DNA of 64,000 nucleotides from NCBI RefSeq assembly GCF_021698975.1, contig NZ_SSXA01000001.1, positions 1 to 64,000 on the forward strand, in the 5' to 3' direction. Positions 11,070 through 20,220 of this stretch are shown piece by piece. The position numbers and the translations under genes were made by a program. The notes below the pieces were generated by a model. The model made no database searches and was not told the origin of the DNA. It saw only the letters and a list, made by a program, of their open reading frames with translations. The stretch comes from Blastococcus sp. KM273128. Its GTDB lineage: Bacteria; Actinomycetota; Actinomycetes; Mycobacteriales; Geodermatophilaceae. Every line of letters begins with the position of its first letter. The stretch's first letter is position 1.

Positions 11070-11630
11070 TCAGCCCGGCCGCAGCGCGGCGAACAGCAGC
11101 ATGTCGCGGCGGCGCCCGCCGATCTCCATGTACCGGCGCAGCAGCCCCTCCCGCTGGTAACCGGCGCGCTCCGCCGTGCGCACCGAGGCGGTGTTCCACG
11201 GCTCGATGTGCAGCTGCACCCGGGCCAGGCCGGGGATGGTCCAGGCGAAGGCGGTCGCCGCGGTGAGCGCGTCGGCCGCGCGCCCGCGGCCACGGGCGGC
11301 CGGCGCGACGAAGTAGCCCGCCGAGGCCCGGCCGTGGGGCAGCTCGTCGAGCCACAGGCCGATCTGCCCCAGACCCTGCCCGCTGCCGGCGTCGGCGATC
11401 GCGAAGGAGAACCCCTTCCCCGTCGGCCACCGTGCCCGGTTCTGCTCCACCCACTCCCGCGCCCGGTCCTCCGTGGCGTGCGGGGGCAGGGTGCTGACGA
11501 GCGGGACGTAGGGGTCGGTGGACAGGTCGAGACCCACGGCGACGTCGGCGTCGACGAACTCGCGGAGCACGACGGTGCCGTGCGCCGGGGGCACCGCCGG
11601 CCAGGGCAGAGGAGGGCTCGGCCTGCTCAT
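11070..11630 (-). CDS. GNAT family N-acetyltransferase (RimJ/RimL type)
   Basis: 186 residues. The acetyl-CoA loop is [14 protein letters not shown] (109-122), followed by the helix and the LHIEPWNTASVRTAERAGY segment usual for RimJ/RimL-like enzymes that acetylate protein N-termini or small amines. The substrate cannot be told from sequence. Start ATG 11630 has a TACCGT box 6 nt upstream. It is divergent from the TetR gene over 72 bases, so the regulator may control it. Confidence 0.85.
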   Translation of the reverse strand: MSRPSPPLPWPAVPPAHGTVVLREFVDADVAVGLDLSTDPYVPLVSTLPPHATEDRAREWVEQNRARWPTGKGFSFAIADAGSGQGLGQIGLWLDELPHGRASAGYFVAPAARGRGRAADALTAATAFAWTIPGLARVQLHIEPWNTASVRTAERAGYQREGLLRRYMEIGGRRRDMLLFAALRPG

Positions 11631-11702
11631 CCCGCCACGGTACGAGGACCGGGGGCAGCCGACCGCGGCTTCGGTGGCCGGCGCCTGCCCTACGCTGCCC
11701 CC

Positions 11703-12293
11703 GTGACGGGCGCCCCCGAGGAGATCGTGCGGCACGCGGCGCGGACGCTGATGAGCGGCCGCCGGCTGGACACCGGCACCCTGGCGGCCGAGCTCGGCAT
11801 CTCGCGGGCGACGCTGTTCCGCCGGGCCGGCAACCGCGACGCCATCCTCGGTGACGCGCTGGCCTTCCTCGGCCGGCGCACGCTGGCCGCCATCGAGCGG
11901 GAGCACGATGCCCGCGCGGCCGACGTCGGGCCGGGGGACCGGCTGCGCTCGCTGGCCGTGAGCGAGGACTTCCGCTACGCCCTCAGCACCGCCGGCCCCG
12001 TCCGCCGCCTGCTCGACGAGGAGCCGACGACCGCGATCCGGGTGCTCACCGACCCGCAGGGCCGCGTGCAGCCCCGGGTGGTCGAGGCCTACACCGAGCT
12101 GTTCCAGCGGGACGTCGACGAGCACGGCCTGGTGCCGCAGGTCCCCGTACCGCTGCTCGCGCTGGCGGTGGTACGGCTGGGGGAGTCCTTCCTCTACTCC
12201 GAGGTGCTCGCCGCCCGGGCGCCGGACCTCAAGGCGGCGACCACGGTGATCGACGCCCTCATCGCCAGCGTCTTCGGCATCGACGGGAGCTGA
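11703..12293 (+). CDS. TetR family regulator with QsdR-like C-terminal domain
   Basis: 196 residues. The helix-turn-helix is [25 protein letters not shown] near residues 22-45. The C-terminal part ([20 protein letters not shown] and [13 protein letters not shown]) resembles the ligand domain of QsdR-type regulators, but I would not infer the ligand. GTG 11703 follows TACGCT by 6 nt. It is divergent from the GNAT gene, the likeliest local target. Confidence 0.82.
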   Translation: MTGAPEEIVRHAARTLMSGRRLDTGTLAAELGISRATLFRRAGNRDAILGDALAFLGRRTLAAIEREHDARAADVGPGDRLRSLAVSEDFRYALSTAGPVRRLLDEEPTTAIRVLTDPQGRVQPRVVEAYTELFQRDVDEHGLVPQVPVPLLALAVVRLGESFLYSEVLAARAPDLKAATTVIDALIASVFGIDGS

Positions 12294-12297
12294 CTCC

Positions 12298-12942
12298 TCA
12301 GCGGCGCCAGTAGAGGTGGTGGACGACGCCGCTCGGGCTGGGCACCACCTCGCGGTAGAACCGGTCGAGCAGCTCGTCGGGGGAGTGCCACAGCCGCGAG
12401 CCGGAGCCGAGTTCCACGGGCGCCACCGCGACGTGCAGCGTGTCGACGAGGTCGGCGTCCAGGAACTCCCGGACGGTGGTGGCCCCGCCCCCCAGCCGGA
12501 CGTGCCGGTCACCGGCCGCCGCGCGCGCCTGCTCCAGCACGTCGGCCGGGTCGCCGTCGACGAAGGAGAAGGTCGTGTCCGCCAGGGTGAACGACGGCCG
12601 CGGGTGGTGGGTGAGCACGAACACCGGCGTGTGGAACGGCGGCTCGGGCCCCCACCAGCCCTGCCACTCGTGGTCCTGCCACGGACCGCGCTGGGGACCG
12701 AACTTGTTCCGGCCCATGATCTCCGCGCCGATGCCGTGCGCGAAGTCCCGGGTGAAGTAGTCGTCGAGACCACGGCTGCCGCCGGGCTCGGTGCGGTTCG
12801 GGAAGCTCGCCGTCGCGACCGCCCAGCCCATCAGCTCCAGCGGGTCGGCGGAGCCGAACGGCCGCTCCAGGCTCTGGCCCTCGCCGGCGCCGAAGCCGTC
12901 GCTCGAGACGGTGAAGTTCTGGACCTTCAGCAGTTGGTGCAC
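12298..12942 (-). CDS. Dihydrofolate reductase / RibD C-terminal domain protein
   Basis: 214 residues. [32 protein letters not shown] and [20 protein letters not shown] are the hallmarks of the RibD_C/DHFR superfamily, which bind NADPH. These stand-alone members are common in Actinobacteria and few have an assigned substrate. Start GTG 12942 opens on the first beta strand. The stop is 4 bases from the convergent TetR stop. A hairpin sits just upstream of the start. Confidence 0.85.
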   Translation of the reverse strand: MHQLLKVQNFTVSSDGFGAGEGQSLERPFGSADPLELMGWAVATASFPNRTEPGGSRGLDDYFTRDFAHGIGAEIMGRNKFGPQRGPWQDHEWQGWWGPEPPFHTPVFVLTHHPRPSFTLADTTFSFVDGDPADVLEQARAAAGDRHVRLGGGATTVREFLDADLVDTLHVAVAPVELGSGSRLWHSPDELLDRFYREVVPSPSGVVHHLYWRR

Positions 12943-12954
12943 GGTGTCCCTCCG

Positions 12955-12981
12955 GGGCGGTCGATGCCCTTCCGACCGCCC
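12955..12981 (-). repeat. Inverted repeat upstream of the RibD-like gene
   Basis: GGGCGGTC (12955-12962) pairs perfectly with GACCGCCC (12974-12981) across an 11-nt loop. It ends 13 bases before the start codon of the reductase gene, so it could be an operator or a 5' hairpin. It lies in the 141-base divergent gap with the DUF4262 gene. Confidence 0.4.
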
Positions 12982-13083
12982 GGGCGACGGGAACTCATCG
13001 GCCGCGTCCCCAGGCGGCCCGCCCGTCCACAGCCCACCGCTCGGGCGCACCGGCTGTCGGTGGTCGGTGGTCGGCTGTGCGGC

Positions 13084-13566
13084 ATGACGACCGACCCCCA
13101 GACGATCGCCTGGCTCGACCAGGAGGACAGCCGGCTGGCGCAGACGATCCGCGCGCACCGGGTCGCCGTGCAGTACGTGATGCGCGGCGAGGAGGCCGAC
13201 GAGCCGCCGTTCGGCTACACCGTCGGGCTGTTCGGCGTGGGGCACCCCGAGCTGGTCGTCGTGGGGGCCGGGCGGGAGTCGACCTGTGCCGTGCTGGACC
13301 ACGTCGCCGGCCTGGTGCTCGCCGGGCGGGACCTCGTGCCCGGGGAGGTGATCGTCCACGGCGAGCGCGAGCCGCTGGTGGTCGAGGAGCTGCCCAACCC
13401 GGGCGACGTCCTGTTCACCGCCAACCGCTTCTACCAGCGCCCCGACGAGTTCTCCGTGCCCGCCTACCAGCTCACCTGGGCGCACCGGGACGGCGGCTTC
13501 CCGTGGGACCCGGGGTACCCCTGCCCGCCGCAGTGCCAGCCGCGGCCGGGCACGTGGCGTGCCTAG
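13084..13566 (+). CDS. DUF4262 family protein
   Basis: 160 residues, full length for the family. The signature [19 protein letters not shown] is at about 43-61, and the C-terminus has a Cys-containing tail (YPCPPQCQP). DUF4262 proteins are widespread in Actinobacteria without a known function. Start ATG 13084 gives [18 protein letters not shown]. It converges on bcp with 4 bases between stops. Confidence 0.85.
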   Translation: MTTDPQTIAWLDQEDSRLAQTIRAHRVAVQYVMRGEEADEPPFGYTVGLFGVGHPELVVVGAGRESTCAVLDHVAGLVLAGRDLVPGEVIVHGEREPLVVEELPNPGDVLFTANRFYQRPDEFSVPAYQLTWAHRDGGFPWDPGYPCPPQCQPRPGTWRA

Positions 13567-13570
13567 GGGG

Positions 13571-14059
13571 TCACTCGAGGCCGAGGTCTCGGCGCAGCTT
13601 GGCCACGTGCCCGGTGGCCTTGACGTTGTAGGAGGCGCGCTCGACGCGGCCCTCCGCGTCGATGACGAACGTCGACCGGATCACCCCGACGACCTCCTTG
13701 CCGTACAGCTTCTTCGTGCCGTACGCGCCGTAGGCCTGCATCACCTGCTTGTCCGGGTCGGAGACGAGCGTGATGCGCAGGTCCTCCTTCTCGCGGAAGC
13801 GGGCGAGCTTCTCTACCGGGTCGGGGGAGATGCCGATGATCTCCAGCCCCGCCTCGGCGAGGTCGCCGGCCGCGGCGGTGAAGTCGACGGCCTGGGTGGT
13901 GCAGCCAGGGGTCATCGCGGCCGGGTAGCAGTAGACGATGACGCGCCGGCCGCGGTAGGACGACAGCGACACCGGGGTGCCGTCGGCGTCGGGCAGCGTG
14001 AAGTCCGGCGCCGGGTCGCCGGGGGCCAGGCGGACGGGGGCGGCGTCGGTCTCGGTCAT
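13571..14059 (-). CDS. bcp: Thioredoxin-dependent peroxiredoxin, BCP/PrxQ type
   Basis: 162 residues. It reduces hydroperoxides. PGDPAPDFTLPDADG opens the domain and the peroxidatic cysteine is in MTPGCTTQAVDF. The second cysteine found five residues later in many BCP proteins is absent (the segment reads CTTQAVDF), so it would act as a 1-Cys enzyme or use a resolving partner. ATG 14059 (MTETDAAP) is preferred over ATG 14068, three codons upstream. YjbQ is upstream on the same strand, 46 bases away. Confidence 0.92.
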   Translation of the reverse strand: MTETDAAPVRLAPGDPAPDFTLPDADGTPVSLSSYRGRRVIVYCYPAAMTPGCTTQAVDFTAAAGDLAEAGLEIIGISPDPVEKLARFREKEDLRITLVSDPDKQVMQAYGAYGTKKLYGKEVVGVIRSTFVIDAEGRVERASYNVKATGHVAKLRRDLGLE

Positions 14060-14105
14060 GCCGCGCATCCTGCCGTGTCCCGGGGGAGTGGTCGCAAGGG
14101 GGCGG

Positions 14106-14510
14106 TCAGCCGGGCAGGAAGGAGAAGCGCACCTGCCGCTGGTGGTTGTCGGTGTTGGTGTCGACCAGGCAGATGCGCTGCCACGTGCCCAGCATCAGCC
14201 GGCCCTCCAGCACCGGCACGCTGGCGTGCGGCGGCACGAACGCCGGCAGCACGTGGTCCCGGCCGTGCCCGGGGCTGCCGTGCCGGTGGCGCCAGCGGTC
14301 GTCGCGGGGGAGTAACTCCTCCAGCTGGGCCAGCAGGTCGTCGTCGCTGCCCGAACCGGTCTCCAGGATCGCCAGGCCGGCGGTCGCGTGCGGGACGAAG
14401 ACGTGCAGCAGCCCGTCGCCCTCCTGCTGCACGAACTCGGCGCAGTCGTCGGTGAGGTCGACGACGACGGGGACGCCGCCGGTGCGGACGGATCGCAGCT
14501 CCGATCTCAT
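14106..14510 (-). CDS. YjbQ/UPF0047 family protein (secondary thiamine-phosphate synthase type)
   Basis: 134 residues, normal length. Conserved pieces are VFVPHATAGLAILE (38-50), RHGSPGHGRDHVLPAFVPP and LGTWQRICLVDTN. Members of this family have weak thiamine-phosphate synthase activity in vitro, and the physiological role is unclear. Start ATG 14510 is the family start. The gene lies 17 bases downstream of the potassium channel gene on the same strand, so the two could share a transcript. Confidence 0.88.
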   Translation of the reverse strand: MRSELRSVRTGGVPVVVDLTDDCAEFVQQEGDGLLHVFVPHATAGLAILETGSGSDDDLLAQLEELLPRDDRWRHRHGSPGHGRDHVLPAFVPPHASVPVLEGRLMLGTWQRICLVDTNTDNHQRQVRFSFLPG

Positions 14511-14527
14511 GGCGCCGATCCTGCCCG

Positions 14528-15325
14528 TCACGGGCTCCGGTCGCGTGCCGGACCGTTCCCGGTGCCGGCAGAGGGGACGGCGTCCGGGGCGGCCGGCCCC
14601 CGGAGCAGGGCCGCGCGCAGCTGCGCGACCTCCGCCGTCAGCGCCTGCAGGTCGCGCCGGGTGACCGCCTCCGACTCCTCCCCGACCTCCTGCACCCGCT
14701 CCACCAGCCAGGAGGCGAACGTCGCGGTGATCACGCCGAGCAGCGCGATGCCCGTCAGCATCAGCCCGGCGGCGATCGCGCGGCCCTGCGTGGTGACCGG
14801 GAAGCGATCGCCGTACCCGACGGTCGTCACGGTGGCGAACGACCACCACAGCGCGTCGCCGAAGGTGTCGATGTTCCCCTCGGGTTGCCCGCGTTCGGCG
14901 TCCAGCACGGCGAGCGCGGCCACGAACATGAGCAGGGCCGTGGCCCCGACGACGTAGACCGCGACCCGGCCGCGCAACGAGCTCCCGGCGTGCCGGTTGA
15001 GCGCGGAGAGCAGGGTGACGAGCCGGAGGAGCCGCAGGGGGCGCAGCAGCGGCAGGACGATGACGGCCAGGTCGAACGGATGGCTCCGCACGAACCGGCC
15101 GCGGTGATCGGACAACCACAGCCGGGCGCCGTAGTCGATCGCGAACCAGGCCCAGGCGGCCGCGGTGACCCAGGCCAGCACCGTCGGCCACGGCGCGGCG
15201 AGATCGGGGTCGATGATCGGCCAGGCGTAGGCGGTCAGGAACAGCAGCGCGGCGGTGGTCAGGATCCAGCCGGTGGTGCTCTCCCACCGTCGCCGGCGCG
15301 CATCGTCGGTGGTGGGTGCGGCCAT
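14528..15325 (-). CDS. Potassium channel family protein (Kv-like, six-helix topology)
   Basis: 265 residues. The selectivity filter TVGYGD is at 168-173 between two pore helices, preceded by voltage-sensor-like helices, including an arginine-bearing segment [13 protein letters not shown] at 94-106. The C-terminus after residue 205 is a coiled coil ([33 protein letters not shown], split here as one helix) and has no RCK domain. Gating mode is not predictable. Start ATG 15325 has TAACCT 8 nt upstream, suggesting a leaderless message. Confidence 0.9.
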   Translation of the reverse strand: MAAPTTDDARRRRWESTTGWILTTAALLFLTAYAWPIIDPDLAAPWPTVLAWVTAAAWAWFAIDYGARLWLSDHRGRFVRSHPFDLAVIVLPLLRPLRLLRLVTLLSALNRHAGSSLRGRVAVYVVGATALLMFVAALAVLDAERGQPEGNIDTFGDALWWSFATVTTVGYGDRFPVTTQGRAIAAGLMLTGIALLGVITATFASWLVERVQEVGEESEAVTRRDLQALTAEVAQLRAALLRGPAAPDAVPSAGTGNGPARDRSP

Positions 15326-15401
15326 GTCCGGCGAGGTTAGCGCCGGCGGCGGTCCCGGCTCGTCCGGAGGTCGTCGGCGGCGTTCACTACTGTCGGCGGA
15401 C

Positions 15402-16124
15402 GTGACCCGCGCCGACGGCCGTAGCGCCGACCAGCTCCGTCCGGTGACCATCACCCGCAACTGGCTCGACCACGCCGAGGGATCGGTGCTGGTGGAGTTC
15501 GGCCGCACCCGCGTGCTCTGCGCGGCCAGCGTGACCGAGGGCGTGCCGCGGTGGCGCAAGGGCTCGGGCCTGGGCTGGGTCACCGCCGAGTACTCGATGC
15601 TGCCGCGTGCCACGCACACCCGCAGCGACCGCGAGTCGGTCAAGGGACGGATCGGCGGCCGCACGCACGAGATCAGCCGGCTCATCGGCCGCTCGCTGCG
15701 CGCCTCGATCGACCTGGGCGCGCTCGGCGAGAACAGCGTCGCCATCGACTGCGACGTCCTCCAGGCCGACGGCGGCACCCGGACGGCCGCCATCACCGGC
15801 GCCTACGTCGCGCTGGCCGACGCCGTCTCCTGGCTCGGCGAGCGCGGGAAGCTGGCGAAGAAGGAACCGCTGGTGCAGTCCGTCGCCGCCGTCAGCGTCG
15901 GCGTCATCGACGGCGAGCCGCGGCTGGACCTCGCCTACGAGGAGGACGTGCGCGCCGGCACCGACATGAACGTGGTCTGCACCGGGGACGGCGGCTTCGT
16001 CGAGGTGCAGGGCACCGCGGAGGGCGCGGTCTTCGACCGGCCCACCCTCGACGCGCTGCTCGACCTCGCGGTCGCCGGCTGCGCGGAGCTGACCCGGGTC
16101 CAGCAGGTGGCGTTGTCGGCATGA
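15402..16124 (+). CDS. rph: Ribonuclease PH
   Basis: 240 residues. It trims tRNA 3' ends by phosphorolysis. [19 protein letters not shown] starts the domain; RGSxLGW-like [35 protein letters not shown] and [19 protein letters not shown] are the RNA- and phosphate-binding motifs. GTG 15402 is preceded by TACTGT at 8 nt. The last codons overlap the rdgB start (ATGA), so the pair is coupled as in other Actinobacteria. Confidence 0.96.
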   Translation: MTRADGRSADQLRPVTITRNWLDHAEGSVLVEFGRTRVLCAASVTEGVPRWRKGSGLGWVTAEYSMLPRATHTRSDRESVKGRIGGRTHEISRLIGRSLRASIDLGALGENSVAIDCDVLQADGGTRTAAITGAYVALADAVSWLGERGKLAKKEPLVQSVAAVSVGVIDGEPRLDLAYEEDVRAGTDMNVVCTGDGGFVEVQGTAEGAVFDRPTLDALLDLAVAGCAELTRVQQVALSA

Positions 16125-16729
16125 CGCAGCTGCTGCTGGCCACCCGCAACGCGGGCAAGCTCGCCGAGCTCCGTCGCCTGCTGGCCACCGCTGTCCCCGG
16201 CGTCGAGGTCATCGGCCTGCGCGACGTCGACGAGTACCCCGAGGCGCCGGAGACCGGCGCGACCTTCGCGGACAACGCGCTGCTCAAGGCGCGGGAGGCG
16301 GTGCGGTACACCGGCCTGCCGGCGGTGGCCGACGACTCCGGGCTCGCGGTCGACGCGCTGAACGGCATGCCCGGGGTGCTCTCGGCCCGGTGGTCGGGCC
16401 GGCACGGTGACGACGACGCCAACACCGCGCTGCTGCTCGGCCAGCTCGCCGACGTGCCCGACGAGCGGCGGGGTGCGGCGTTCGTGTGCGCGGCGGCGCT
16501 GGTCACTCCCGACGGCACCGAGCGGGTGCTGGAGCGGCAGTGGCGCGGGCGCGTGGTCCACGAGAAGCGGGGGAGCAACGGCTTCGGCTACGACCCCGTG
16601 TTCGTCCCGGAGGGGCTCGAGCTGACCTCCGCGCAGCTGGAGCCGGCGGAGAAGGACGCGCGCAGCCACCGCGGCCAGGCGTTCGCCGCGCTGGTGCCGG
16701 TCCTGGCCGAGGTGCTGACGCCCCGCTGA
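16121..16729 (+). CDS. rdgB: XTP/dITP (non-canonical purine NTP) pyrophosphatase
   Basis: 202 residues. It removes ITP, dITP and XTP from the nucleotide pool. [17 protein letters not shown] is the nucleotide-binding N-terminus, [18 protein letters not shown] carries the catalytic acidic residues, and [15 protein letters not shown] and [10 protein letters not shown] are the other conserved blocks. Start ATG 16121 overlaps the rph stop. Confidence 0.95.
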   Translation: MTQLLLATRNAGKLAELRRLLATAVPGVEVIGLRDVDEYPEAPETGATFADNALLKAREAVRYTGLPAVADDSGLAVDALNGMPGVLSARWSGRHGDDDANTALLLGQLADVPDERRGAAFVCAAALVTPDGTERVLERQWRGRVVHEKRGSNGFGYDPVFVPEGLELTSAQLEPAEKDARSHRGQAFAALVPVLAEVLTPR

Positions 16730-16742
16730 GCCGGCGCCCGGG

Positions 16743-16952
16743 TCAGTCCCGGCGCAGCGAGGAGCCCAGCCAGGCGAGGGAGTCCTGCTCGTCGGGCTCG
16801 GCGTGCCGGCCCGGGCGCTCGCCCTCCCGCGTCGGGACCGGGGTGCCCGGCTCCGGGGCCCGGTGCCGGCCACGGGCGGGCGTGGCGGCGGCGGGGTGGA
16901 CGACGGCGGCGCGCACCAGGGCGGCCGGGAGCCAGGTCGCGGTCGAGGGCAT
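16743..16952 (-). CDS. Small hypothetical protein
   Basis: 69 residues, ATG to TGA, with G or C in nearly every third codon position, which argues for real coding use. The N-terminus is mildly hydrophobic (TWLPAALVRAAVV), the middle is rich in Pro, Arg and Glu and probably disordered, and the tail reads DSLAWLGSSLRRD. No Cys or known motif. It converges on rdgB with 13 bases between stops. I do not recognise it. Confidence 0.5.
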   Translation of the reverse strand: MPSTATWLPAALVRAAVVHPAAATPARGRHRAPEPGTPVPTREGERPGRHAEPDEQDSLAWLGSSLRRD

Positions 16953-17054
16953 GAGGTCCCATCGGCTGCTCCGGCGCCGCGGTGCAGGGGCGGTGCCCGC
17001 ACGCCACCCGGCCGGGTGACGGGTCGCGGCGCGGGCGGACCGGCTACCGCTGAG

Positions 17055-17088
17055 CCGCGCGTGGGCTGCCCCCGCGCGTGGGCTGCCC
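17055..17088 (+). repeat. Tandem duplication of a 17-bp unit
   Basis: CCGCGCGTGGGCTGCCC occurs at 17055-17071 and again at 17072-17088, immediately ahead of the broken gene that follows. One possible GTG start of that gene (17078) lies inside the second copy. Confidence 0.75.
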
Positions 17089-17938
17089 CCGGGCGGGGCA
17101 TCCCGGGCCGGTCCAGGTCTTTGTGGACGGGGCCCGGACGTTGCGGTTCGCCGACGACACCCCGGTGACCGCCGCCTCGGGCGTGGATCCGCTCGGGGAC
17201 GGCTGGCTGGTCGTCCAGGACGACTCGACGGTCGCCGCCTGGCGCCGGCCCGGCGAGGTGGTCGCCGTGGCGGTGCTGCCGCCGGTCGAGGGTCTGCGCA
17301 CCTTCAGCGAGGCCGCGGGCACCAAGCACCTCAAGCCCAACCTGGAGGTGGCCTGCCCGGCCGAGGTGGACGGGGAGCCGGCGGTGCTGCTGCTGGGATC
17401 GGGCTCGACGCCCCGGCGCATGCGGGCGGTGCTGGTACGCCTGGACGGCGGGCAGCCCGTGGTGCGCGGCGGAGCTGGGCCCGGTGTACCGGGGCAACCT
17501 CGCTGCCGGCGTCCTTTCGGCGAGCGTCGACGTGCCGCTGCGCGACCTCGTCGCCGTGGTCATCGGTCGCGCCGAGCCCGCCGCCGTCCCCGTGAGCCGG
17601 CCCCGGCGGTACGAGCTGGGCGAGGTCGCGGGCGTGGGGCTCGCGGTCACCGACGCGGTCGCCCTCCCGGACGGCCGGGTGCTGCTGAGCGCGGCGGCCG
17701 AGGACACCCCGAACGCGGTCGACGACGGGCCGGTGGTCGCCACCGCGGTCGCGCTGCTGGACGGCGACACGTGCAGGCGGTCGCGCCCGTCCCGGAGGTG
17801 GACGGGCACGTGCACAAGGTGGAGGGCCTGGCGCTCCGCGGGATGGAGGACGGCGTGGTGCACCTGCTCGCCGTCGTGGACGACGACGACCCGGGCACCC
17901 CGTCGGCCGAGCTCGACCTGCGCGTCGTCCTGGGTTGA
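17078..17938 (+). pseudogene. Uncharacterised beta-rich protein gene broken by two compensating frameshifts
   Basis: Protein-like sequence runs in one frame (RTLRFADDTPVTAASGVDPL, then VLLLGSGSTPRRMRAVLVRL), moves to another frame near 17470 (ELGPVYRGNLAAGVLSASVD) and returns near 17770 (VQAVAPVPEVDGHVHKVEGL) to stop at 17938. Removing one G around 17468-17476 and adding one base near 17770 would give a continuous protein of about 270 residues. It looks like a cytosolic beta-propeller-type family of Actinobacteria that I cannot name with certainty. The start may be GTG 17078 or GTG 17123. Either the gene is dead or there are two local sequence errors. Confidence 0.65.
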
Positions 17939-17945
17939 CCGGCGC

Positions 17946-18509
17946 TCAACCGGCCCGGCGGAGCAGCGCCGCGCGCCGCTCGAGCCGGCCGGGCGCGACG
18001 AGCACCAGCACGGCCAGCGCCGCCGCCACCGCCACGCCGAGCCACCACCACGGTGACTGCGCCACCGCGAGGAAGGCGGCGACCACGGCCAGGACGGCGG
18101 GCAGGGCGAGCGCGCGGGTGCGGGTCGCGTGGACGGTGAGCAGCCGGTCCTCGACGAGGTGCAGCGCGGCCTCCCGGAGGGCGTCGTCCTCGGGCACCGC
18201 GCCCCGGCGGGCCGCGCGTTCCACCGCGGCGCGCTGGTCCTCGGGCACCTCCTCGACGGCCGCCATCGCGTCGCGGACGGTGTGCGCGGTGACGAAGCCG
18301 AGCATCGGTGCGCAGACCACCGCGGCGCCCACGCCCAGGAGGACGGCGGCGGTCCAGCTGCGGTCGCCGGTCAGCCCGAGCACGAGCACGGCGAACGGGG
18401 CCAGGAGCACCCCCATCGCGATGCCGACCTGCCACCAGGGCGCTCGCAGCAGCCACGCGTTCACCCGGGGAGCCTGCGGCCGCGCGGTGGGCACCGCACC
18501 CGCCGTCAC
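17946..18509 (-). CDS. Four-helix membrane protein of unknown function
   Basis: 187 residues from GTG 18509. Two pairs of hydrophobic helices (WWQVGIAMGVLLAPFAVLVLG, given as one helix, with AVLLGVGAAVVCAPMLGF; then LALPAVLAVVAAFLAV with WWLGVAVAAALAVLVLV) flank a charged cytosolic loop of about 60 residues (EEVPEDQRAAVERAARRGAV). GTG 18464 is an alternative start. No family recognised. It lies just downstream of tRNA-Leu on the same strand and converges on the broken gene. Confidence 0.7.
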   Translation of the reverse strand: MTAGAVPTARPQAPRVNAWLLRAPWWQVGIAMGVLLAPFAVLVLGLTGDRSWTAAVLLGVGAAVVCAPMLGFVTAHTVRDAMAAVEEVPEDQRAAVERAARRGAVPEDDALREAALHLVEDRLLTVHATRTRALALPAVLAVVAAFLAVAQSPWWWLGVAVAAALAVLVLVAPGRLERRAALLRRAG

Positions 18510-18542
18510 CCGGTCGGGTGACCGCCGCGCCGGCCGTCCGAG

Positions 18543-18623
18543 TGCGGGAGGGGGGAGTCGAACCCCCACGCCCGAAGGCACCAGATCCTAAGTCTGGCGT
18601 GGCTGCCGTTACACCACTCCCGC
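18543..18623 (-). tRNA. tRNA-Leu (anticodon UAG)
   Basis: On the minus strand the acceptor stem GCGGGAG/CTCCCGC closes the cloverleaf. The anticodon stem CCAGA/TCTGG encloses loop CTTAGGA, so the anticodon is UAG, reading CUA. A long variable arm (TGCCTTCGGGCG) makes it class II, as expected for leucine, and the T arm is GGGGG-TTCGACT-CCCCC. Discriminator A is at 18543; CCA is not encoded. Confidence 0.95.
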
Positions 18624-18711
18624 GTGGTCCCGGAGTCTAGGAGCACCCGGGCGGGTGGCCGGGGAGGCCCGTCGCCGCGCTGACCTGCGGCACGTCTGGC
18701 AGGCTGTCGCC

Positions 18712-19002
18712 GTGCCCCGCGACCCACGACAGATCCAGCTCGAGATCGATGCGGCCCGCGAGTCGCTGGCCGCCACCCTGGACCAGATCGCCTACCGGAG
18801 CAGCCCGACCCGCCTGAAGGCGCAGGGGCGGGACGCCGTGCAGCGCTTCCTGCAGACCCCGGCGGGCCAGGCCACGATCGGCGCCGTCGGCCTGCTGGTC
18901 ACGCTGGTCGTCGTCCAGAAGGTGCGGAACCGGCGCAAGGACGAGGTCGAGGTGCTCGGCCGCCGCATGGTCGTGGTCGACAAGGGCCGCCGCGCCCGCT
19001 GA
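18712..19002 (+). CDS. DUF3618 family protein
   Basis: 96 residues. The N-terminal helix RDPRQIQLEIDAARESLAAT is followed by LDQIAYRSSPTRLKAQGRDAV and a hydrophobic helix TIGAVGLLVTLVVVQKV (56-72), then a short basic tail. This is the layout of DUF3618 proteins, small single-pass membrane proteins usually near bcp or tRNA genes in Actinobacteria. Function unknown. Start GTG 18712 fits the family N-terminus. Confidence 0.85.
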   Translation: MPRDPRQIQLEIDAARESLAATLDQIAYRSSPTRLKAQGRDAVQRFLQTPAGQATIGAVGLLVTLVVVQKVRNRRKDEVEVLGRRMVVVDKGRRAR

Positions 19003-19006
19003 TCCG

Positions 19007-19495
19007 GTGCGCCGCGATCCGGTCGGCCCGGGCCAGGAGTCGGTCTGGGACTACCCGCGCCCCCCGTCGGCGCTGGTGAGCGACCGCCACGTCGTCGTCG
19101 AGGTGGCCGGCCGGGTGCTGGCCGACACCCGGCGGGCGGTGCGGGTCTGCGAGACCAGCCACCCGCCGGTGTACTACGTGCCGCGCGAGGACGTCGCCGT
19201 CGACCTGCTCGAGCGGGCCCCGGGTCGCTCGGTGTGCGAGTGGAAGGGTGCGGCGACCTACTGGGACGCCGTCGTCGACGGCCGGCGCATCCCGGAGATC
19301 GGGTGGTCCTACGAGGACCCGGCCCCCGGTTACGAGCACCTGCGCTCGGCGATCGCCTTCTACCCGGGCAAGGTCGACCGCGCGCTGGTCGACGGCGAGC
19401 AGGCGCGGCCGCAGCCGGGCGGCTTCTACGGCGGCTGGATCACCGACGAGATCGCCGGGCCGGTCAAGGGCGGGCCCGGCTCCCTCGGCTGGTGA
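19007..19495 (+). CDS. DUF427 domain protein
   Basis: 162 residues, one DUF427 domain. Recognisable pieces are RVLADTRRAVRVCETSHPPV, YYVPREDV, CEWKGAATYWDA and IAFYPGKVDRALVDGE. DUF427 proteins have a small beta-barrel fold and no established activity. GTG 19007 is 4 bases after the DUF3618 stop, so co-transcription is likely. A TetR gene converges from the right. Confidence 0.87.
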   Translation: MRRDPVGPGQESVWDYPRPPSALVSDRHVVVEVAGRVLADTRRAVRVCETSHPPVYYVPREDVAVDLLERAPGRSVCEWKGAATYWDAVVDGRRIPEIGWSYEDPAPGYEHLRSAIAFYPGKVDRALVDGEQARPQPGGFYGGWITDEIAGPVKGGPGSLGW

Positions 19496-19501
19496 GCGGT
19501 C

Positions 19502-20116
19502 TCAGGCCTGGCTGCGCACCAGCGGCATGACGACGGTCTGCAGCACCTCGTCGGCGTAGGCCTCGTCGACCGGGCGGTGGGTGAGCAGCCAGCGCTGCAC
19601 CATGAGCGCGCTGATCGACTCGGCGGCCACGGACGAGCGGAAACCGGGCCGCACCTCGCCGCGCGCCTCGGCGTTCTCCCACACCTGCTCGAAGGACTGC
19701 CGCCAGACCGCCAGCGGGCCCTTCTCGAAGGCCTCGGCGAGCGCCGGGTGGCGCGGCACGGTGGAGAGCAGCGAGAGCGTCGCCGCGCCGGTCGGGCCGT
19801 TCACCACGCCGACGAGGGTGTGCATGATCACGCGCAGGTCGCCCTCGAGCGAGCCGGTGTCCGGGCTGGGCGCCTCGTCGCGGTTCAGGTCGGAGATGGT
19901 GTCGACGACCAGGTCCTGCTTGGTGCGCCAGCGGCGGTAGATCGTCGCCTTGCCGACGCCGGCCTCGGCGGCGACCGCGTCCATGGTCAGCGCGCCGTAG
20001 CCCACGTCGGCGAGCAGCCGGAGGATGGCGGCGCGGATCACCCCGTCCCGGCTGGGGTCGCGCGGGCGGCCGCCACGACTCGGACGGGCGGCTTCAGCGG
20101 TGGTGAGAGCGGCCAT
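19502..20116 (-). CDS. TetR family transcriptional regulator
   Basis: 204 residues. The helix-turn-helix is ALTMDAVAAEAGVGKATIYRRW near 47-68, in the AcrR-like arrangement, and a C-terminal TetR ligand domain of the TetR_C_16/33 kind follows. ATG 20116 (MAALTTAEAARPSRGGRPRD) has TAAGGT exactly 7 nt upstream; ATG 20134 would place the promoter inside the gene. Targets are not evident; the divergent EAL gene is a candidate. Confidence 0.85.
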   Translation of the reverse strand: MAALTTAEAARPSRGGRPRDPSRDGVIRAAILRLLADVGYGALTMDAVAAEAGVGKATIYRRWRTKQDLVVDTISDLNRDEAPSPDTGSLEGDLRVIMHTLVGVVNGPTGAATLSLLSTVPRHPALAEAFEKGPLAVWRQSFEQVWENAEARGEVRPGFRSSVAAESISALMVQRWLLTHRPVDEAYADEVLQTVVMPLVRSQA

Positions 20117-20122
20117 GGGGCA

Positions 20123-20141
20123 AACCTTAGACATTCAAGTT
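20123..20141. promoter_or_regulatory. Possible promoter/operator of the TetR gene
   Basis: A locally AT-rich stretch AACCTTAGACATTCAAGTT, imperfectly palindromic, holds the minus-strand -10 hexamer TAAGGT (20124-20129), 7 nt from ATG 20116. Autoregulation by the TetR protein is an inference. Confidence 0.4.
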
Positions 20142-20220
20142 GTGGAAGTGCTGGAACTCCCCTGCGAGTACCCCGGAAGAGCGTCGGATACCGCCGCGCG
20201 CCTGTCCCGCGGGTCCCGCG

